Origin: Pseudomonas sp. KK4
GTDB lineage: Bacteria > Pseudomonadota > Gammaproteobacteria > Pseudomonadales > Pseudomonadaceae
Direction of reading: 5' to 3'
Assembly: GCF_001984065.1 (NCBI RefSeq)
Contig: NZ_LYVP01000002.1
Coordinates: forward strand, 94,893 to 158,892
Length of the DNA stretch: 64,000 nucleotides
Under the pieces are notes generated by a model, which saw nothing but the letters and a program-made list of their open reading frames with translations, did no database searches and was not told the DNA's origin. Positions 1-10,293 of this stretch are shown one piece after another. The position numbers and the translations under genes are program-made. Numbering within the stretch: the stretch's first letter is position 1; each line of letters begins with the position of its first letter.

Positions 1-1
1 G

Positions 2-390
2 ACGCTGTGGGTCGAAGCCGGCGAAACTCGCTTGCGCCAAGTGCTCGGCAACCTGCTGGCCAACGCCCTGGACGCCCTGACGGAAAAAGGCCCGCCCCGT
101 AAACTCTGGCTGAGCGCCCAATCCACCGCCGAGGGCGTTACCCTGTACATCCGCGACAACGGCCCCGGTTTCTGCATGGAAGCCCTGGGTCGCGCCAGCG
201 AGCCGTTCTACACCACCAAGACCCGCACCCAGGGCCTTGGCCTGGGGCTGGCGATCTGCGAAACCCTGATGCGCGCCTTCGGCGGTGAACTGTCGTTCGC
301 CAACCACAAGGAAGGCGGCGCGTTGATTACCTTGAAACTGCGCCCAGGCGCACCGGGCGTGAGCCTGCAACCGTCCGAGGACCGAAGTGC

Positions 391-394
<4 letters not shown>
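2..394 (+). CDS. dctB: DctB C4-dicarboxylate sensor histidine kinase, C-terminal end (partial)
   Basis: Only the last 130 codons are in the window; the reading frame is open to the left edge. What is visible is the ATP-binding half of a sensor kinase: an N-box (RQVLGNLLANALDA), a G1 box (DNGPGF) and a G2 box (GLGLGLAI). The membrane sensor and phosphorylated histidine lie outside. Its stop overlaps the start of the next gene by four bases (ATGA), and that gene is an NtrC-type regulator of DctD type. In this family DctB senses succinate, fumarate or malate and phosphorylates DctD. The family assignment rests mainly on this pairing, because a kinase tail alone is not specific. Confidence 0.85.
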
Positions 395-1785
<1,391 letters not shown>

Positions 1786-1816
1786 GCCACCTACCATCCC
1801 ATCAAGAGGCCGCCGA

Positions 1817-2272
1817 ATGAGCCGCGACAGTCGTCAACTGGAATCCGTGCTCCACCACGACATCCCCCTCACCCGGGACATGGGCCTCAAAGTGCTTGAA
1901 TGGCACGACCAGCAACTGCGCCTGCATTTGCCGCTGGACGCCAACGTCAACCACAAGAGCACCATGTTCGGCGGCAGCCTGTATTGCGGTGCGGTGCTGG
2001 CCGGTTGGGGCTGGATGCATCTGCGGCTCAAAGAGGAAGGGATTACCGACGGGCACATCGTGATTCAGGAAGGCCAGATCCACTATCCACTGCCCGTGAC
2101 GGGCGATGCCCACGCCATTTGCACGGCGCCGAGTGCGCTGGTGTGGAAGAAGTTTGTGGCGACGTACCAGCGCTATGGCCGGGCGCGACTGATCCTCAAT
2201 ACGCGGGTGGTGAATGCGGGGAGTGATCAGGATGCGGTGAAATTTACCGGGCAGTATGTCCTGCACCGCTGA
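1817..2272 (+). CDS. Hotdog-fold thioesterase (YiiD C-terminal type)
   Basis: 151 residues. The frame is open further upstream to 1754, but ATG 1817 has a good ribosome site (AAGAGG at 1804-1809) and leaves the 3' end of dctD free. The sequence NHKSTMFGGSLYCGA and the following long helix are typical of the YiiD_C hotdog thioesterases, with the GG-S turn where these enzymes place the thioester. The acetyltransferase half found in enteric YiiD/FabY is absent, so this is the stand-alone form common in Pseudomonas. The substrate is unknown, probably an acyl-CoA or acyl-ACP. It lies 31 bp after dctD and may be read from the same transcript. Confidence 0.8.
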   Translation: MSRDSRQLESVLHHDIPLTRDMGLKVLEWHDQQLRLHLPLDANVNHKSTMFGGSLYCGAVLAGWGWMHLRLKEEGITDGHIVIQEGQIHYPLPVTGDAHAICTAPSALVWKKFVATYQRYGRARLILNTRVVNAGSDQDAVKFTGQYVLHR

Positions 2273-2285
2273 ACTGGCCACGCAA

Positions 2286-2423
2286 CCTGTGGCGAGGGAG
2301 CTTGCTCCCGCTCGGCTGCGCAGCAGCCGCAAACCAGCGAATGGGATTTAACTGAAAGCGCGCGCTGCCTGGCTTTTGAGGCCGCTTCGCAGCCCAACGA
2401 GAGCAAGCTCCCTCGCCACAGGT
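2286..2423. repeat. Long palindromic intergenic repeat (GTGGCGAGGGAGCTTGC family)
   Basis: Outer arms TGTGGCGAGGGAGCTTGCTC and its reverse complement face each other about 135 bp apart, with an inner pair of imperfect stems (GGCTGCGCAGCAGCC; a GCCGCTTCGCAGCCC arm). The same architecture recurs at 54878-55002 and 62763-62898, and in a diverged form at 42147-42279. It lies between converging genes. Confidence 0.8.
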
Positions 2424-2452
2424 CTTGCAGGCGCGTTTCATCGTGGGCCGAT

Positions 2453-3280
2453 TCAGGATCGGGCAAGCTCCAGCAGTTTCTCCCGCCAAGCCGCCTTCGC
2501 CGGCAACGCCAGAAAGAACGCGTTCAACAACGACTCCCGCGCCGGATAGCAGAACGGCGCACCGCTCAGATCCAGCACCTCGCCGCCCGCCCCTTCCAGC
2601 ACACCCTGCGCCGCCGCCGTGTCCCACTGCGAAGTCGGCGCCAGTCGCGGATAGCAATCGGCGGCCCCTTCGGCCAACAGACAGAATTTGAGCGAGCTGC
2701 CGATGTTCGCCAGCTCCAGTTCACCCAGACTGGCGCTCAAGCCGGCCAGCAAGCGCTCCTGTTCAGGGCTGGAATGACGGCGACTGGCAACCACGGTAAA
2801 CGCCGCGCCCGTTGGCGGTACGTCGCGAACCTGAATCGGCTCTGGCTCGGCGCCCTTGTCACCCCGCCATGCCCCAAAACCTGCGCCGCCTACGTAAAAG
2901 CGGCCATTGGTCGGCATCGATACCACACCAAACACCACGCGGCCCTGCTCGATCAGGGCGATGTTGACGGTGAATTCTTCACTGCCCGAAATGAATTCCT
3001 TGGTGCCGTCCAACGGGTCCACCAGCCACCAGCGCTGCCACCCGGCGCGAACGCTTTGCGCGATGTTGGCGTCTTCTTCGGACAGCACCGGGATGCTTGG
3101 GTCCAGCGCCGTCAGCCCGGCCAGAATCAGGTGGTGGGCAGCCAGATCGGCGGCGGTCACCGGAGAGTCGTCAGCCTTGGCAGTCACCGCCGTGCCCGTG
3201 CGCCAGAACGGCAGGATCGCGTCGCCTGCCTTCAAAGCCAGTTCAATCACCGGCGCCATCAGCGGATGCGGGAAATTCAT
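2453..3280 (-). CDS. cysQ: CysQ 3'(2'),5'-bisphosphate nucleotidase
   Basis: A 275-residue member of the inositol-monophosphatase fold. Metal ligands are visible as the acidic pair in PVLSEED (near residues 68-69), the DPLDGTKEF motif (near 88-96) and the late WDTAAAQ motif (near 218). It hydrolyses 3'-phosphoadenosine 5'-phosphate (PAP), the by-product of sulfate assimilation, to AMP in the cytoplasm. It overlaps the upstream nudE by four bases on the same strand, so the two nucleotide clean-up enzymes are probably co-expressed. This is the first of several sulfur-linked genes in the window. Confidence 0.93.
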   Translation of the reverse strand: MNFPHPLMAPVIELALKAGDAILPFWRTGTAVTAKADDSPVTAADLAAHHLILAGLTALDPSIPVLSEEDANIAQSVRAGWQRWWLVDPLDGTKEFISGSEEFTVNIALIEQGRVVFGVVSMPTNGRFYVGGAGFGAWRGDKGAEPEPIQVRDVPPTGAAFTVVASRRHSSPEQERLLAGLSASLGELELANIGSSLKFCLLAEGAADCYPRLAPTSQWDTAAAQGVLEGAGGEVLDLSGAPFCYPARESLLNAFFLALPAKAAWREKLLELARS

Positions 3281-3843
3281 GGCAAGAACACCCCGCGCTG
3301 GGTCAGCAGATCACGGGCCAGGTACAGCGCCGCCAAGGCACGGCCCTCTGTGAACTGCGGGTTTTGCGCCAGCGCCGACAGCTCTCGCAGGTTGACTTTG
3401 CCCAGGCCCATGGGCTCCGGCTCGTCACCCTCCAGACGTTCTTCGTACAGATCGGTGGCCAGCACCACCTGGATTTTCTGGCTCATGTAACCGGGCGACA
3501 GCGACAGCTCGGTCAGATGCTCAAGCTGCCGCGCGCCAAACCCGGCCTCTTCCTTGAGCTCGCGTTCCGCCGCCGCCAGCACGTCTTCGCCAGGTTCGAT
3601 CAGGCCTTTGGGCAGGGACAATTCGTACTCGTCGGTCCCGCCGCAATACTCCTCGACCAGCACCGCATGATCGGCATCAAGCATCGCCACGACCATCACC
3701 GCGCCATAACCGGCGCCCTTGCCAACCAATCGCTCATAGGTGCGCTCCACGCCGTTGGAAAAGCGCAGCTTGAGTTCCTCGACGCAAAACAAACGGCTGG
3801 TGGCGACAATTTCGCGGGCGAGGATCGTGGGTTTCTGGCGCAT
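3277..3843 (-). CDS. nudE: NudE ADP-compounds hydrolase (Nudix)
   Basis: 188 residues with a full Nudix box: GLIEPGE, then seven residues, then RELKEEAGFG (the G-x5-E-x7-RE-x2-EE-x-G pattern). NudE enzymes hydrolyse ADP-ribose, Ap3A, NADH and related compounds. The gene is the first of a two-gene minus-strand unit with cysQ (ATGA overlap) and is divergent from yrfG, from which it is separated by 88 bp that must hold both promoters. The length matches the family. Confidence 0.92.
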   Translation of the reverse strand: MRQKPTILAREIVATSRLFCVEELKLRFSNGVERTYERLVGKGAGYGAVMVVAMLDADHAVLVEEYCGGTDEYELSLPKGLIEPGEDVLAAAERELKEEAGFGARQLEHLTELSLSPGYMSQKIQVVLATDLYEERLEGDEPEPMGLGKVNLRELSALAQNPQFTEGRALAALYLARDLLTQRGVFLP

Positions 3844-3931
3844 GCAAGGCTCCTTGGCGTGAACGCGCTACTATAACGCGGCTTTTGTGATTGTTTACGC
3901 CAGATATCTTTCTACCGCCCGAGACACTGCC

Positions 3932-4600
3932 ATGCCTTTATTACCGTGGCCTGACATCGACACCGTTCTGCTGGACATGGACGGCACGCTGTTGGACCTG
4001 CACTTCGACAACCATTTCTGGCTGGAGCACCTGCCCCAGCGCTACGCCGAACTGCACGGGGTCAGCCGGGCCATGGCCGAGATGGAATTGCAGCCGTTGT
4101 TCGAGCGCAATGCCGGTCAGTTGCAGTGGTACTGCCTGGATTTCTGGAGCGCCGAACTGAAGCTGCCGGTGCGCGAACTGAAACTGGAAACCGCCCATCT
4201 GATCGCCCTGCGCCCGGACGCGGACACGTTCCTGGCCGCGATCAGGCAGGCCGGCAAACGCGTGATACTGATCACCAACGCGCACCGTGACTCTCTGTCG
4301 CTGAAACTGGAAAGAATCGAACTGGCGCCTTATTTCGAGCGCTTGATCAGTTCTCACGACTACGGTTTCCCCAAGGAAAACCCGCAGTTCTGGGAGGCGC
4401 TGCAGGCGGATATCGATTTCGATCCGGCGCGCAGCCTGTTCATCGACGACACCTTGCCGATCCTTCGCAGCGCCCGGGATTTTGGCGTGGCGCATTTGCT
4501 GGCCGTTCGTGAGCCGGACAGCCGCAAAGGGCCGAAGGACACCGCCGAGTTTAGGGCGGTGGAGGATTATCGGGATTTGATTGCAGGGCTTGAGGCCTGA
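3932..4600 (+). CDS. yrfG: YrfG-type HAD-superfamily GMP/IMP nucleotidase
   Basis: 222 residues. The frame opens at GTG 3887, but ATG 3932 directly precedes MPLLPWPDIDTVLLDMDGTL, as in homologues. HAD motif I is DMDGTLLDL with the nucleophilic Asp, motif II is ILITNAH, and the final motif is FIDDTLP. Members of this family dephosphorylate GMP and IMP. It is divergent from nudE-cysQ. With those two enzymes it forms a nucleotide salvage and clean-up neighbourhood conserved in Pseudomonas. Confidence 0.88.
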   Translation: MPLLPWPDIDTVLLDMDGTLLDLHFDNHFWLEHLPQRYAELHGVSRAMAEMELQPLFERNAGQLQWYCLDFWSAELKLPVRELKLETAHLIALRPDADTFLAAIRQAGKRVILITNAHRDSLSLKLERIELAPYFERLISSHDYGFPKENPQFWEALQADIDFDPARSLFIDDTLPILRSARDFGVAHLLAVREPDSRKGPKDTAEFRAVEDYRDLIAGLEA

Positions 4601-4610
4601 TGCAATCAAT

Positions 4611-4639
4611 GTGGCGAGGGCGCTTGCTCCCTCGCCACA
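4611..4639. repeat. Short palindrome between convergent yrfG and lysM genes
   Basis: GTGGCGAGGG and CCCTCGCCAC form a near-perfect stem around CGCTTGCT. It looks like a lone inner unit of the long repeat at 2286-2423. Sitting between two converging stop codons, it may act as a bidirectional terminator stem, although there is no T-run. Confidence 0.6.
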
Positions 4640-4647
4640 GGTTTCGA

Positions 4648-5088
4648 TTACTCGGGAATCCGCAACGACTGCCCCGGATAAATCTTGTTTACATCCTTGA
4701 GCATCGGCTTATTGGCCTCGAAAATCTTCTGATATTTGTTGGCATCGCCATACACGCGCAAGGAAATCGCGCTGAGGGTGTCGCCCTTCACCACCGTGAC
4801 GAACTTCGCGGCCACAACCACTGGGCCGGTCACCGTGATCTGGTCGTCCACGCTACCCACACCTTCAATATTGCCGACCGCCAGAAGAATTTTTTCCTTC
4901 TCCTCCTGGCTCGCCACTTCGCCGGTCACAGTGACCTTGTCGCCATCCACCGTCGCCTGCACATTCGGGCTCCCGAGGCCGACTTTGCTGATATGTTCCT
5001 TCAGTTGCTCGCTCGCGTTGGCGTTACCAGGTGTCAGCAGATCGATAAGCTTTTCGCCTGCTTCTTTCACAAAACTAAAAATGCTCAT
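4648..5088 (-). CDS. lysM: BON and LysM domain protein (Kbp/YgaU type)
   Basis: 146 residues starting at MSIFSFVKEAGEKLIDLL; the frame extends to 5202, but the extra residues are not protein-like and ATG 5088 follows an AAGGAG-like site. A BON domain occupies about residues 25-90 (VTVTGEVASQEEKEKI), and a C-terminal LysM domain (about 95-145) contains the typical GDTLSAISLRVYGDANKY start and the YPGQSLRIP end. There is no signal peptide. The E. coli relative Kbp/YgaU is a cytoplasmic potassium-binding protein linked to osmotic stress; that role is inferred here from domain order and length. Confidence 0.9.
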   Translation of the reverse strand: MSIFSFVKEAGEKLIDLLTPGNANASEQLKEHISKVGLGSPNVQATVDGDKVTVTGEVASQEEKEKILLAVGNIEGVGSVDDQITVTGPVVVAAKFVTVVKGDTLSAISLRVYGDANKYQKIFEANKPMLKDVNKIYPGQSLRIPE

Positions 5089-5225
5089 GGCGCACGCTCC
5101 TTGGTTTTCAGATTCCAGATGCAAAAGCCTAGACCAAGGTGGCCATACTCGGATCCAACCCGACCAATGACGCCGCTTCCCGCCAAGCGATAGAATCCTC
5201 ACCTACTTGAAATCCTGGAGCGACG

Positions 5226-6113
5226 ATGGACATCAAACAGCTGAAATTCCTCATCGCTCTGGACGAAACCCGGCACTTCGGCCAGGCCGCCGCGCGCTGC
5301 CACATCACCCAGCCGACACTGTCGATGCGCCTGCGCAGCCTCGAAGAAGAGCTGGAGCTGCCCCTGGTCAATCGCGGTCAGCGCTTCGAAGGCTTCACCG
5401 CTCCCGGCGAACGGGTGCTGGCCTGGGCCCGCACGGTGTTGGCGGCTTACGACGGTTTGTACGCCGAAGCGGCAGCCTGTCGCGGCAATCTGGTCGGCAC
5501 CTTGCGCCTGGGGGTGGTGCCCCTGTCGAGCTTCGATCCGCTGCCATTGCTGCAGCGCCTGCACGCCGAACACCCCAGCCTGCGCTTCGAGCTGTCGTCG
5601 CTGAGTTCCGAGCAGATCCTCGAACAATTGGCGAACAATCGCCTGGATCTGGGCGTGTCCTATCTGGAACGCCTGGATGGCGAACACTTCGACTCGCTGT
5701 CATTCAGCGAAACCCACATGGGCCTGCTCTACGATCAACGTTACTTCAGTTTTGGCCAGGCGCCGTTGAGTTGGGAATCTCTGGTCGAACTGCCCTTGGG
5801 GATGCTCACCAGCGGGATGCATTTCAGGCAGTCCATCGACCATAACTTCCACAGCCGCGGCCTCACCCCGCAGCCGCTGTTGCAGACCGACGCCGTGCAT
5901 CAACTGCTACAAGCCGTGCACGGTGGCCTGTGCTGCGCAGTGATGCCCCTGGATGGCGGCCTCGAAGGCCTGACCGACCACCTGCGCCTGCAACCTATCG
6001 AAAACGCCCAGACCCTGGGCAGGCTGGGGCTGATCATGCGTCGTACCGCGCCCCGCTCGGCGTTGGCCGAAGCCTGTTTTGCGATGTATCAGCAATCACT
6101 AAAGGGCGCTTGA
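5226..6113 (+). CDS. LysR-family transcriptional regulator
   Basis: 295 residues. The winged helix-turn-helix is at about residues 1-60 (FGQAAARCHITQPTLSMRLRSLEEEL), followed by a LysR substrate domain. The N-terminus resembles the OxyR-like subgroup, but the cysteines visible (GGLCCAVMP) do not match the OxyR pair, so I do not call it OxyR. It lies 92 bp upstream of and co-oriented with fdhD and a molybdopterin oxidoreductase, which makes those genes plausible targets. It is divergent from the BON/LysM gene. Confidence 0.9.
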   Translation: MDIKQLKFLIALDETRHFGQAAARCHITQPTLSMRLRSLEEELELPLVNRGQRFEGFTAPGERVLAWARTVLAAYDGLYAEAAACRGNLVGTLRLGVVPLSSFDPLPLLQRLHAEHPSLRFELSSLSSEQILEQLANNRLDLGVSYLERLDGEHFDSLSFSETHMGLLYDQRYFSFGQAPLSWESLVELPLGMLTSGMHFRQSIDHNFHSRGLTPQPLLQTDAVHQLLQAVHGGLCCAVMPLDGGLEGLTDHLRLQPIENAQTLGRLGLIMRRTAPRSALAEACFAMYQQSLKGA

Positions 6114-6205
6114 TCGACGGCATCTATCGGCGCATCAGTAATAGCAATTAGACGCGACCGTTTGCCGCGCCTAGTCTTAACGCTGATCAATCCGTCGGTG
6201 ATGCC

Positions 6206-7045
6206 ATGAACGCCAAGCGCCCTTCCTGCGCGGCGCCCGCCCTCGAAACGCCCGCGCCCGCCGCAAGCCAGACGTACAGTTACAGCGACCTCGAATACTC
6301 CGAATCGGCCAGCACCGCGCTGGCCGAGGAAGTGGCGCTGGCGATCGCCTACAACGGCATCAGCCAGGCCGTGATGCTGGTGACGCCGACCGATCTGGAA
6401 GACTTCATCGTCGGCTTCAGCCTTGGCAGCGGCATCATCCAGGACGCCACCGATATCTATGACCTGCAGCTGACCGGCTCAGGCTCGGCGCAGTACGCGC
6501 AAGTGACCATCGCCAACCGCGCGTTCTGGAACCTCAAGCAGCAGCGCCGGCAACTGGCCGGCACCAGCGGTTGCGGGCTGTGTGGGGTGGAAGCGGTCGA
6601 ACAGGCGTTGCCGGACCTCAAGGTGTTGCCCGGTGCGCCACTGCCGCCGGCCGAATGGCTCGAAGGCCTGCGTCAACGCATCGGCCAGTTCCAGCCACTG
6701 GGCCAGCATTGCGGTGCGGTGCATGCGGCGGTGTTCATGAACGACCAGGGTGAATTGCTGCTCGGTCGCGAAGACATCGGCCGGCACAACGCACTGGACA
6801 AGCTGATCGGCGGCCTGATCCGTCGCAACATCCCGATCGAGGGCGGGCTGGCGATCGTCACCAGCCGCTGCAGCCTCGAATTGATCCAGAAAGTCTTGCG
6901 TGCAGGCATCCAGACCCTGGTCAGCCTGTCGTCGCCCACGGGCCTTGCCGTGCAATGGGCCCGTCGCCACAACCTCAACCTCATCCATCTGCCCCAGAAG
7001 AATGCGCCACGGGTATACAGCCCGGCTTTGGAGAACCAAGCGTGA
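6206..7045 (+). CDS. fdhD: FdhD sulfurtransferase for molybdopterin enzyme maturation
   Basis: 279 residues. The conserved SGCGLCG motif carries the redox cysteines (about 123 and 126). FdhD passes sulfur from a cysteine desulfurase to the bis-MGD cofactor of formate-dehydrogenase-like enzymes in the cytoplasm. Its stop overlaps the GTG start of the following molybdopterin oxidoreductase by four bases (GTGA), so chaperone and client are translationally coupled. The first 25 residues are Ala/Pro-rich and unlikely to be a signal peptide. Confidence 0.93.
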   Translation: MNAKRPSCAAPALETPAPAASQTYSYSDLEYSESASTALAEEVALAIAYNGISQAVMLVTPTDLEDFIVGFSLGSGIIQDATDIYDLQLTGSGSAQYAQVTIANRAFWNLKQQRRQLAGTSGCGLCGVEAVEQALPDLKVLPGAPLPPAEWLEGLRQRIGQFQPLGQHCGAVHAAVFMNDQGELLLGREDIGRHNALDKLIGGLIRRNIPIEGGLAIVTSRCSLELIQKVLRAGIQTLVSLSSPTGLAVQWARRHNLNLIHLPQKNAPRVYSPALENQA

Positions 7046-9390
7046 GTCAACACCGTCAAGCCGACCAGACCCCTGTTCCTCGCTACAAACCCTACAAAGG
7101 CCCGGCCGGTGGCTGGGGCGCGCTGATCAGCGTCGCCCAGGCCTGGTTGACCAGCGACAACGCGTTGAAAAACCTGCGCATGATGCTCAAGACCAACAAG
7201 AACGGCGGCTTCGACTGCCCGGGTTGTGCCTGGGGTGACTCCAACGAAGCCGGCATGGTGGCGTTCTGCGAGAACGGCGCCAAGGCGGTGAACTGGGAAG
7301 CGACCAAGCGCCGTGTCGATGGCAAGTTCTTCGCCAAGCACAGCGTGACCTCGCTACTGGAGCAGAGCGACTACTGGCTTGAGTATCAGGGCCGTCTGAC
7401 CGAGCCACTGCGCTACAACGCCGAAACCGATCGCTACCAGCCCATCAGCTGGGACGACGCCTTTGCCCTGATCGCCAAGCACCTGCAAGGCTTGGCGAGC
7501 CCCGATCAAGCCGAGTTCTACACCTCGGGACGGGCCAGCAACGAAGCGGCGTTTCTCTATCAATTGTTCGTACGTGCCTATGGCACCAACAACTTCCCCG
7601 ACTGCTCGAACATGTGCCACGAGGCCAGTGGCGTCGCGTTGGCGCAAAGCGTTGGCGTCGGCAAAGGCACCGTGACCTTCGACGATTTCGAACACGCCGA
7701 TGCAATTTTCGTCTGGGGCCAGAACCCGGGCACCAACCACCCGCGGATGCTCGAACCGCTGCGCGAAGCGGTGAAACGCGGCGCTCAAGTGGTGTGCATC
7801 AACCCGCTCAAAGAGCGCGGCCTGGAACGCTTCCAGCACCCGCAGCACCCGATCGAAATGCTCACCAACGGCGACAAGCCGACCAACACCGCGTACTTCC
7901 GCCCAGCCCTGGGCGGCGACATGGCGGTGCTGCGCGGCATGGCCAAGTTCCTGTTGCAATGGGAGCGTGATGCGCAGAAGGCGGGGCAGCCTGCGGTGTT
8001 CGACCACGACTTCCTCAATGAACACAGCGTCAACGTGCTGGAATACCTGGCCGTCGTCGATGACACCTCGTGGGAGCAGATCGTCGAGCAATCAGGCCTG
8101 GCGCTGGTCGAGATAGAGCAAGCCGCGCGCATGTACGCCAAAGGCAAGAACGTCATCATGTGCTGGGCCATGGGCATCACCCAGCACCGCCATTCGGTGG
8201 CGACCATCCAGGAAATCGCCAACCTGATGCTGCTGCGCGGCAACATCGGCCGGCCGGGCGCCGGCCTGTGCCCGGTACGTGGCCACAGTAACGTGCAAGG
8301 CGACCGCACCATGGGCATCAACGAACGCCCGCCGGTGGCGTTCCTCGATGCGCTGGAGCGTCGCTTCCAGTTCAAGGTGCCCCGTGAAAACGGCCACAAT
8401 GTGGTCGAGGCGATCCACGCCATGGCCGAAGGTCGGGCCAAAGTGTTCATTGCCCTGGGCGGCAACTTCGCCCAGGCAACCCCGGACAGCCCTCGCACCT
8501 TCGCGGCCCTGAGCAATTGCGACCTGACCGTACAGATCAGCACCAAGCTCAACCGCAGCCACTTGGCCCATGGCAAAGACGCGCTGATCCTGCCGTGCCT
8601 GGGTCGCACCGACATCGACCGGCAAACCGAAGGCCCGCAAGCGGTGACCGTGGAAGACTCGTTCAGCATGGTCCACGCCTCCAACGGTCAGTTGGAACCG
8701 CTGTCGAACCAGATGCGTTCGGAGCCAGCGATCCTGGCCGGTATCGCCGCCGCCACCCTGGGCAGCCATCCGGTGGACTGGAACTGGCTGGTGGCCGACT
8801 ACCGTCGCATCCGCGACCTGATCGCCGACACCATTCCCAACTTCAAAGACTTCAACGAGAAGATCAAGAATCCAGGCGGTTTCTACCTGGGCAACAGTGC
8901 CGGTGCGCGCAAGTGGAACACCGCCTCAGGCCGGGCCAATTTCCGCCCGAACGTTTTGCCCAGGGACCTGGTCCACGAACGCACCCGCGCTACCGGCGTG
9001 TTGCCGGACCTGATCCTGCAATCGATGCGCTCCCACGACCAATACAACACCACCATCTATGGCCTCAACGACCGCTATCGTGGGGTGAAAGGTCAACGTG
9101 ATGTGTTGTTCGTCAACGAAGCCGACATTATTCGCCTGGGCTTCAAACCGGGGCAGAAGGCCGACATCGTGTCGATCTGGGATGATGGTGTGGAGCGTCG
9201 GGTCAAGGGCTTCACCTTGCTGGCGTTTGATATTCCGGCCGGGCAAGCGGCGGCGTACTACCCGGAGGTCAACCCACTGGTGCCGCTGGAAAGCACCGGG
9301 GATGGCAGCCATACACCGACGTCGAAGTTCGTGGCGATCCGGTTGGAAGCGGCGAGTGAGAGTGGATTGATTCTGGCCAGGTCGGCTTGA
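7042..9390 (+). CDS. FdhF/YdeP-family molybdopterin oxidoreductase
   Basis: 782 residues from GTG 7042, which lies in the GTGA overlap with fdhD; an in-frame upstream start at 6955 would run deep into fdhD and is rejected. Near the N-terminus are Cys59 and Cys62 (FDCPGCAWGD) and Cys76, a plausible iron-sulfur site. The bis-MGD oxidoreductase domain (about 85-600) and a C-terminal molybdopterin-dinucleotide-binding domain (about 650-760) follow. There is no Tat signal, so it should be cytoplasmic. The family is formate-dehydrogenase-like. YdeP of E. coli is linked to acid resistance, but the substrate is unproven. Confidence 0.9.
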   Translation: MSQHRQADQTPVPRYKPYKGPAGGWGALISVAQAWLTSDNALKNLRMMLKTNKNGGFDCPGCAWGDSNEAGMVAFCENGAKAVNWEATKRRVDGKFFAKHSVTSLLEQSDYWLEYQGRLTEPLRYNAETDRYQPISWDDAFALIAKHLQGLASPDQAEFYTSGRASNEAAFLYQLFVRAYGTNNFPDCSNMCHEASGVALAQSVGVGKGTVTFDDFEHADAIFVWGQNPGTNHPRMLEPLREAVKRGAQVVCINPLKERGLERFQHPQHPIEMLTNGDKPTNTAYFRPALGGDMAVLRGMAKFLLQWERDAQKAGQPAVFDHDFLNEHSVNVLEYLAVVDDTSWEQIVEQSGLALVEIEQAARMYAKGKNVIMCWAMGITQHRHSVATIQEIANLMLLRGNIGRPGAGLCPVRGHSNVQGDRTMGINERPPVAFLDALERRFQFKVPRENGHNVVEAIHAMAEGRAKVFIALGGNFAQATPDSPRTFAALSNCDLTVQISTKLNRSHLAHGKDALILPCLGRTDIDRQTEGPQAVTVEDSFSMVHASNGQLEPLSNQMRSEPAILAGIAAATLGSHPVDWNWLVADYRRIRDLIADTIPNFKDFNEKIKNPGGFYLGNSAGARKWNTASGRANFRPNVLPRDLVHERTRATGVLPDLILQSMRSHDQYNTTIYGLNDRYRGVKGQRDVLFVNEADIIRLGFKPGQKADIVSIWDDGVERRVKGFTLLAFDIPAGQAAAYYPEVNPLVPLESTGDGSHTPTSKFVAIRLEAASESGLILARSA

Positions 9391-9410
9391 CGCTTCGCCT
9401 CAACCGGCCT

Positions 9411-9505
9411 CTTCGCGAGCAAGCCCGCTCCCACATCAGGACTTCGGCGAACACGTCTTTTTGCGTGCAGCCGTGATCTAATGTGGGAGCGGGCTTGCTC
9501 GCGAA
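9411..9505. repeat. REP pair, TTCGCGAGCAAGCCCGCTC family
   Basis: Two 25-base arms in inverted orientation (9412-9436 and 9481-9505) surround a 44-base spacer. This is the commonest repeat of the window, also seen at 10771, 14284, 25793, 31404, 52172, 55742 and 62406. Always intergenic. Confidence 0.85.
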
Positions 9506-9746
9506 TGCGTTGGACCATTGAGCGAGTCTCTGTAGTCGATCACTTTCCAAACGCCCACAAAAAAGGCCGTTTTCCTGAGAAAACAGCCTTTGTGAAGTAG
9601 TAAAAGACCGGCAAAAAAACGTTAAGTTCCGTCTAAAAAACAGCAACTTATGTAAATGTGCTGAAGTCGTGTTATTCGTCGGATTTCGATTGTCACACTC
9701 ATGACACAGCCTCAGGATCGCGCCGTCATCCCCTTGAGGTTCCTCC
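9506..9746. other. Non-coding stretch upstream of the glycine-zipper gene
   Basis: With the REP pair before it, this completes a 356-bp gap after the molybdopterin oxidoreductase. It holds a 12-bp hairpin (9559-9592) and then AT-rich sequence that probably carries the promoter of the gene at 9747. No convincing ORF was found. Confidence 0.5.
9559..9592. terminator. Hairpin flanked by A-run and short T-run
   Basis: A stem of about 12 bp (AAGGCCGTTTTC paired with GAAAACAGCCTT, one mismatch) closes a 4-base loop. Six As precede it and three Ts follow it. It may end the fdhD operon transcript; the run of As would make it stronger on the minus strand. Confidence 0.5.
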
Positions 9747-10226
9747 ATGAAGTTCTCCTCGATTCTCTTGTTGTCCCTTGGCCTGGTCAGTGGCTTTGCT
9801 TCTGCTGGCGGCACCACCGAAGCAGGTGTGGGCGGCGCATTGGGCGGGGTTTTAGGCTCGGTCGTCGGTCAGTCACTTGGCGGCAACACAGGTTCCACCA
9901 TCGGCGCAGCCCTGGGCGGCGCGGGCGGTAGCGCAGTCGGCGCAGACAAACGCAGCCGTGGCGAAGCAGCCATTGGCGGTGCGTTGGGCGCAGCAGGCGG
10001 TAACGTGGTCGGCCGCAGCATGGGCGGCACCACCGGCAGCCTGATCGGCTCTGCGGCAGGCGGCGGCGCCGGTGGCGCGCTGGGTAACTATATGGGCAAC
10101 AAGAGCGATGAAGACGATGATCGTCGCTCCTATCGTGGTGGTCACGACGACCGTCGCTACTACCGTGGCCATCCGGGCCGCGGTCATGCCTACGGGCATC
10201 GCAAGCATCATCGCTATCACGACTGA
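9747..10226 (+). CDS. Glycine-zipper 2TM-like exported protein
   Basis: 159 residues. A signal peptide (MKFSSILLLSLGLVSGFASA) is followed by about 95 residues of Gly/Ala-rich GxxxG repeats (GGALGGVLGSVVGQSLGG and similar blocks repeated three to four times), then an acidic-basic linker and a Tyr/His/Arg-rich tail. Glycine-zipper proteins of this kind pack helices in the cell envelope. No lipobox is present. Function is unknown. It is a single gene with its own terminator and no functional partner nearby. Confidence 0.8.
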   Translation: MKFSSILLLSLGLVSGFASAGGTTEAGVGGALGGVLGSVVGQSLGGNTGSTIGAALGGAGGSAVGADKRSRGEAAIGGALGAAGGNVVGRSMGGTTGSLIGSAAGGGAGGALGNYMGNKSDEDDDRRSYRGGHDDRRYYRGHPGRGHAYGHRKHHRYHD

Positions 10227-10260
10227 GGCGTGAGCGCCTCGTCCACGGATAGACCCCACA

Positions 10261-10288
10261 ATCGCAGCCTCAGGGCTGCGATTTTTTT
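10261..10288 (+). terminator. Rho-independent terminator
   Basis: ATCGCAGCC, a three-base loop and GGGCTGCGAT are followed by seven Ts. It ends the glycine-zipper gene. Confidence 0.9.
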
Positions 10289-10293
10289 GCCCG

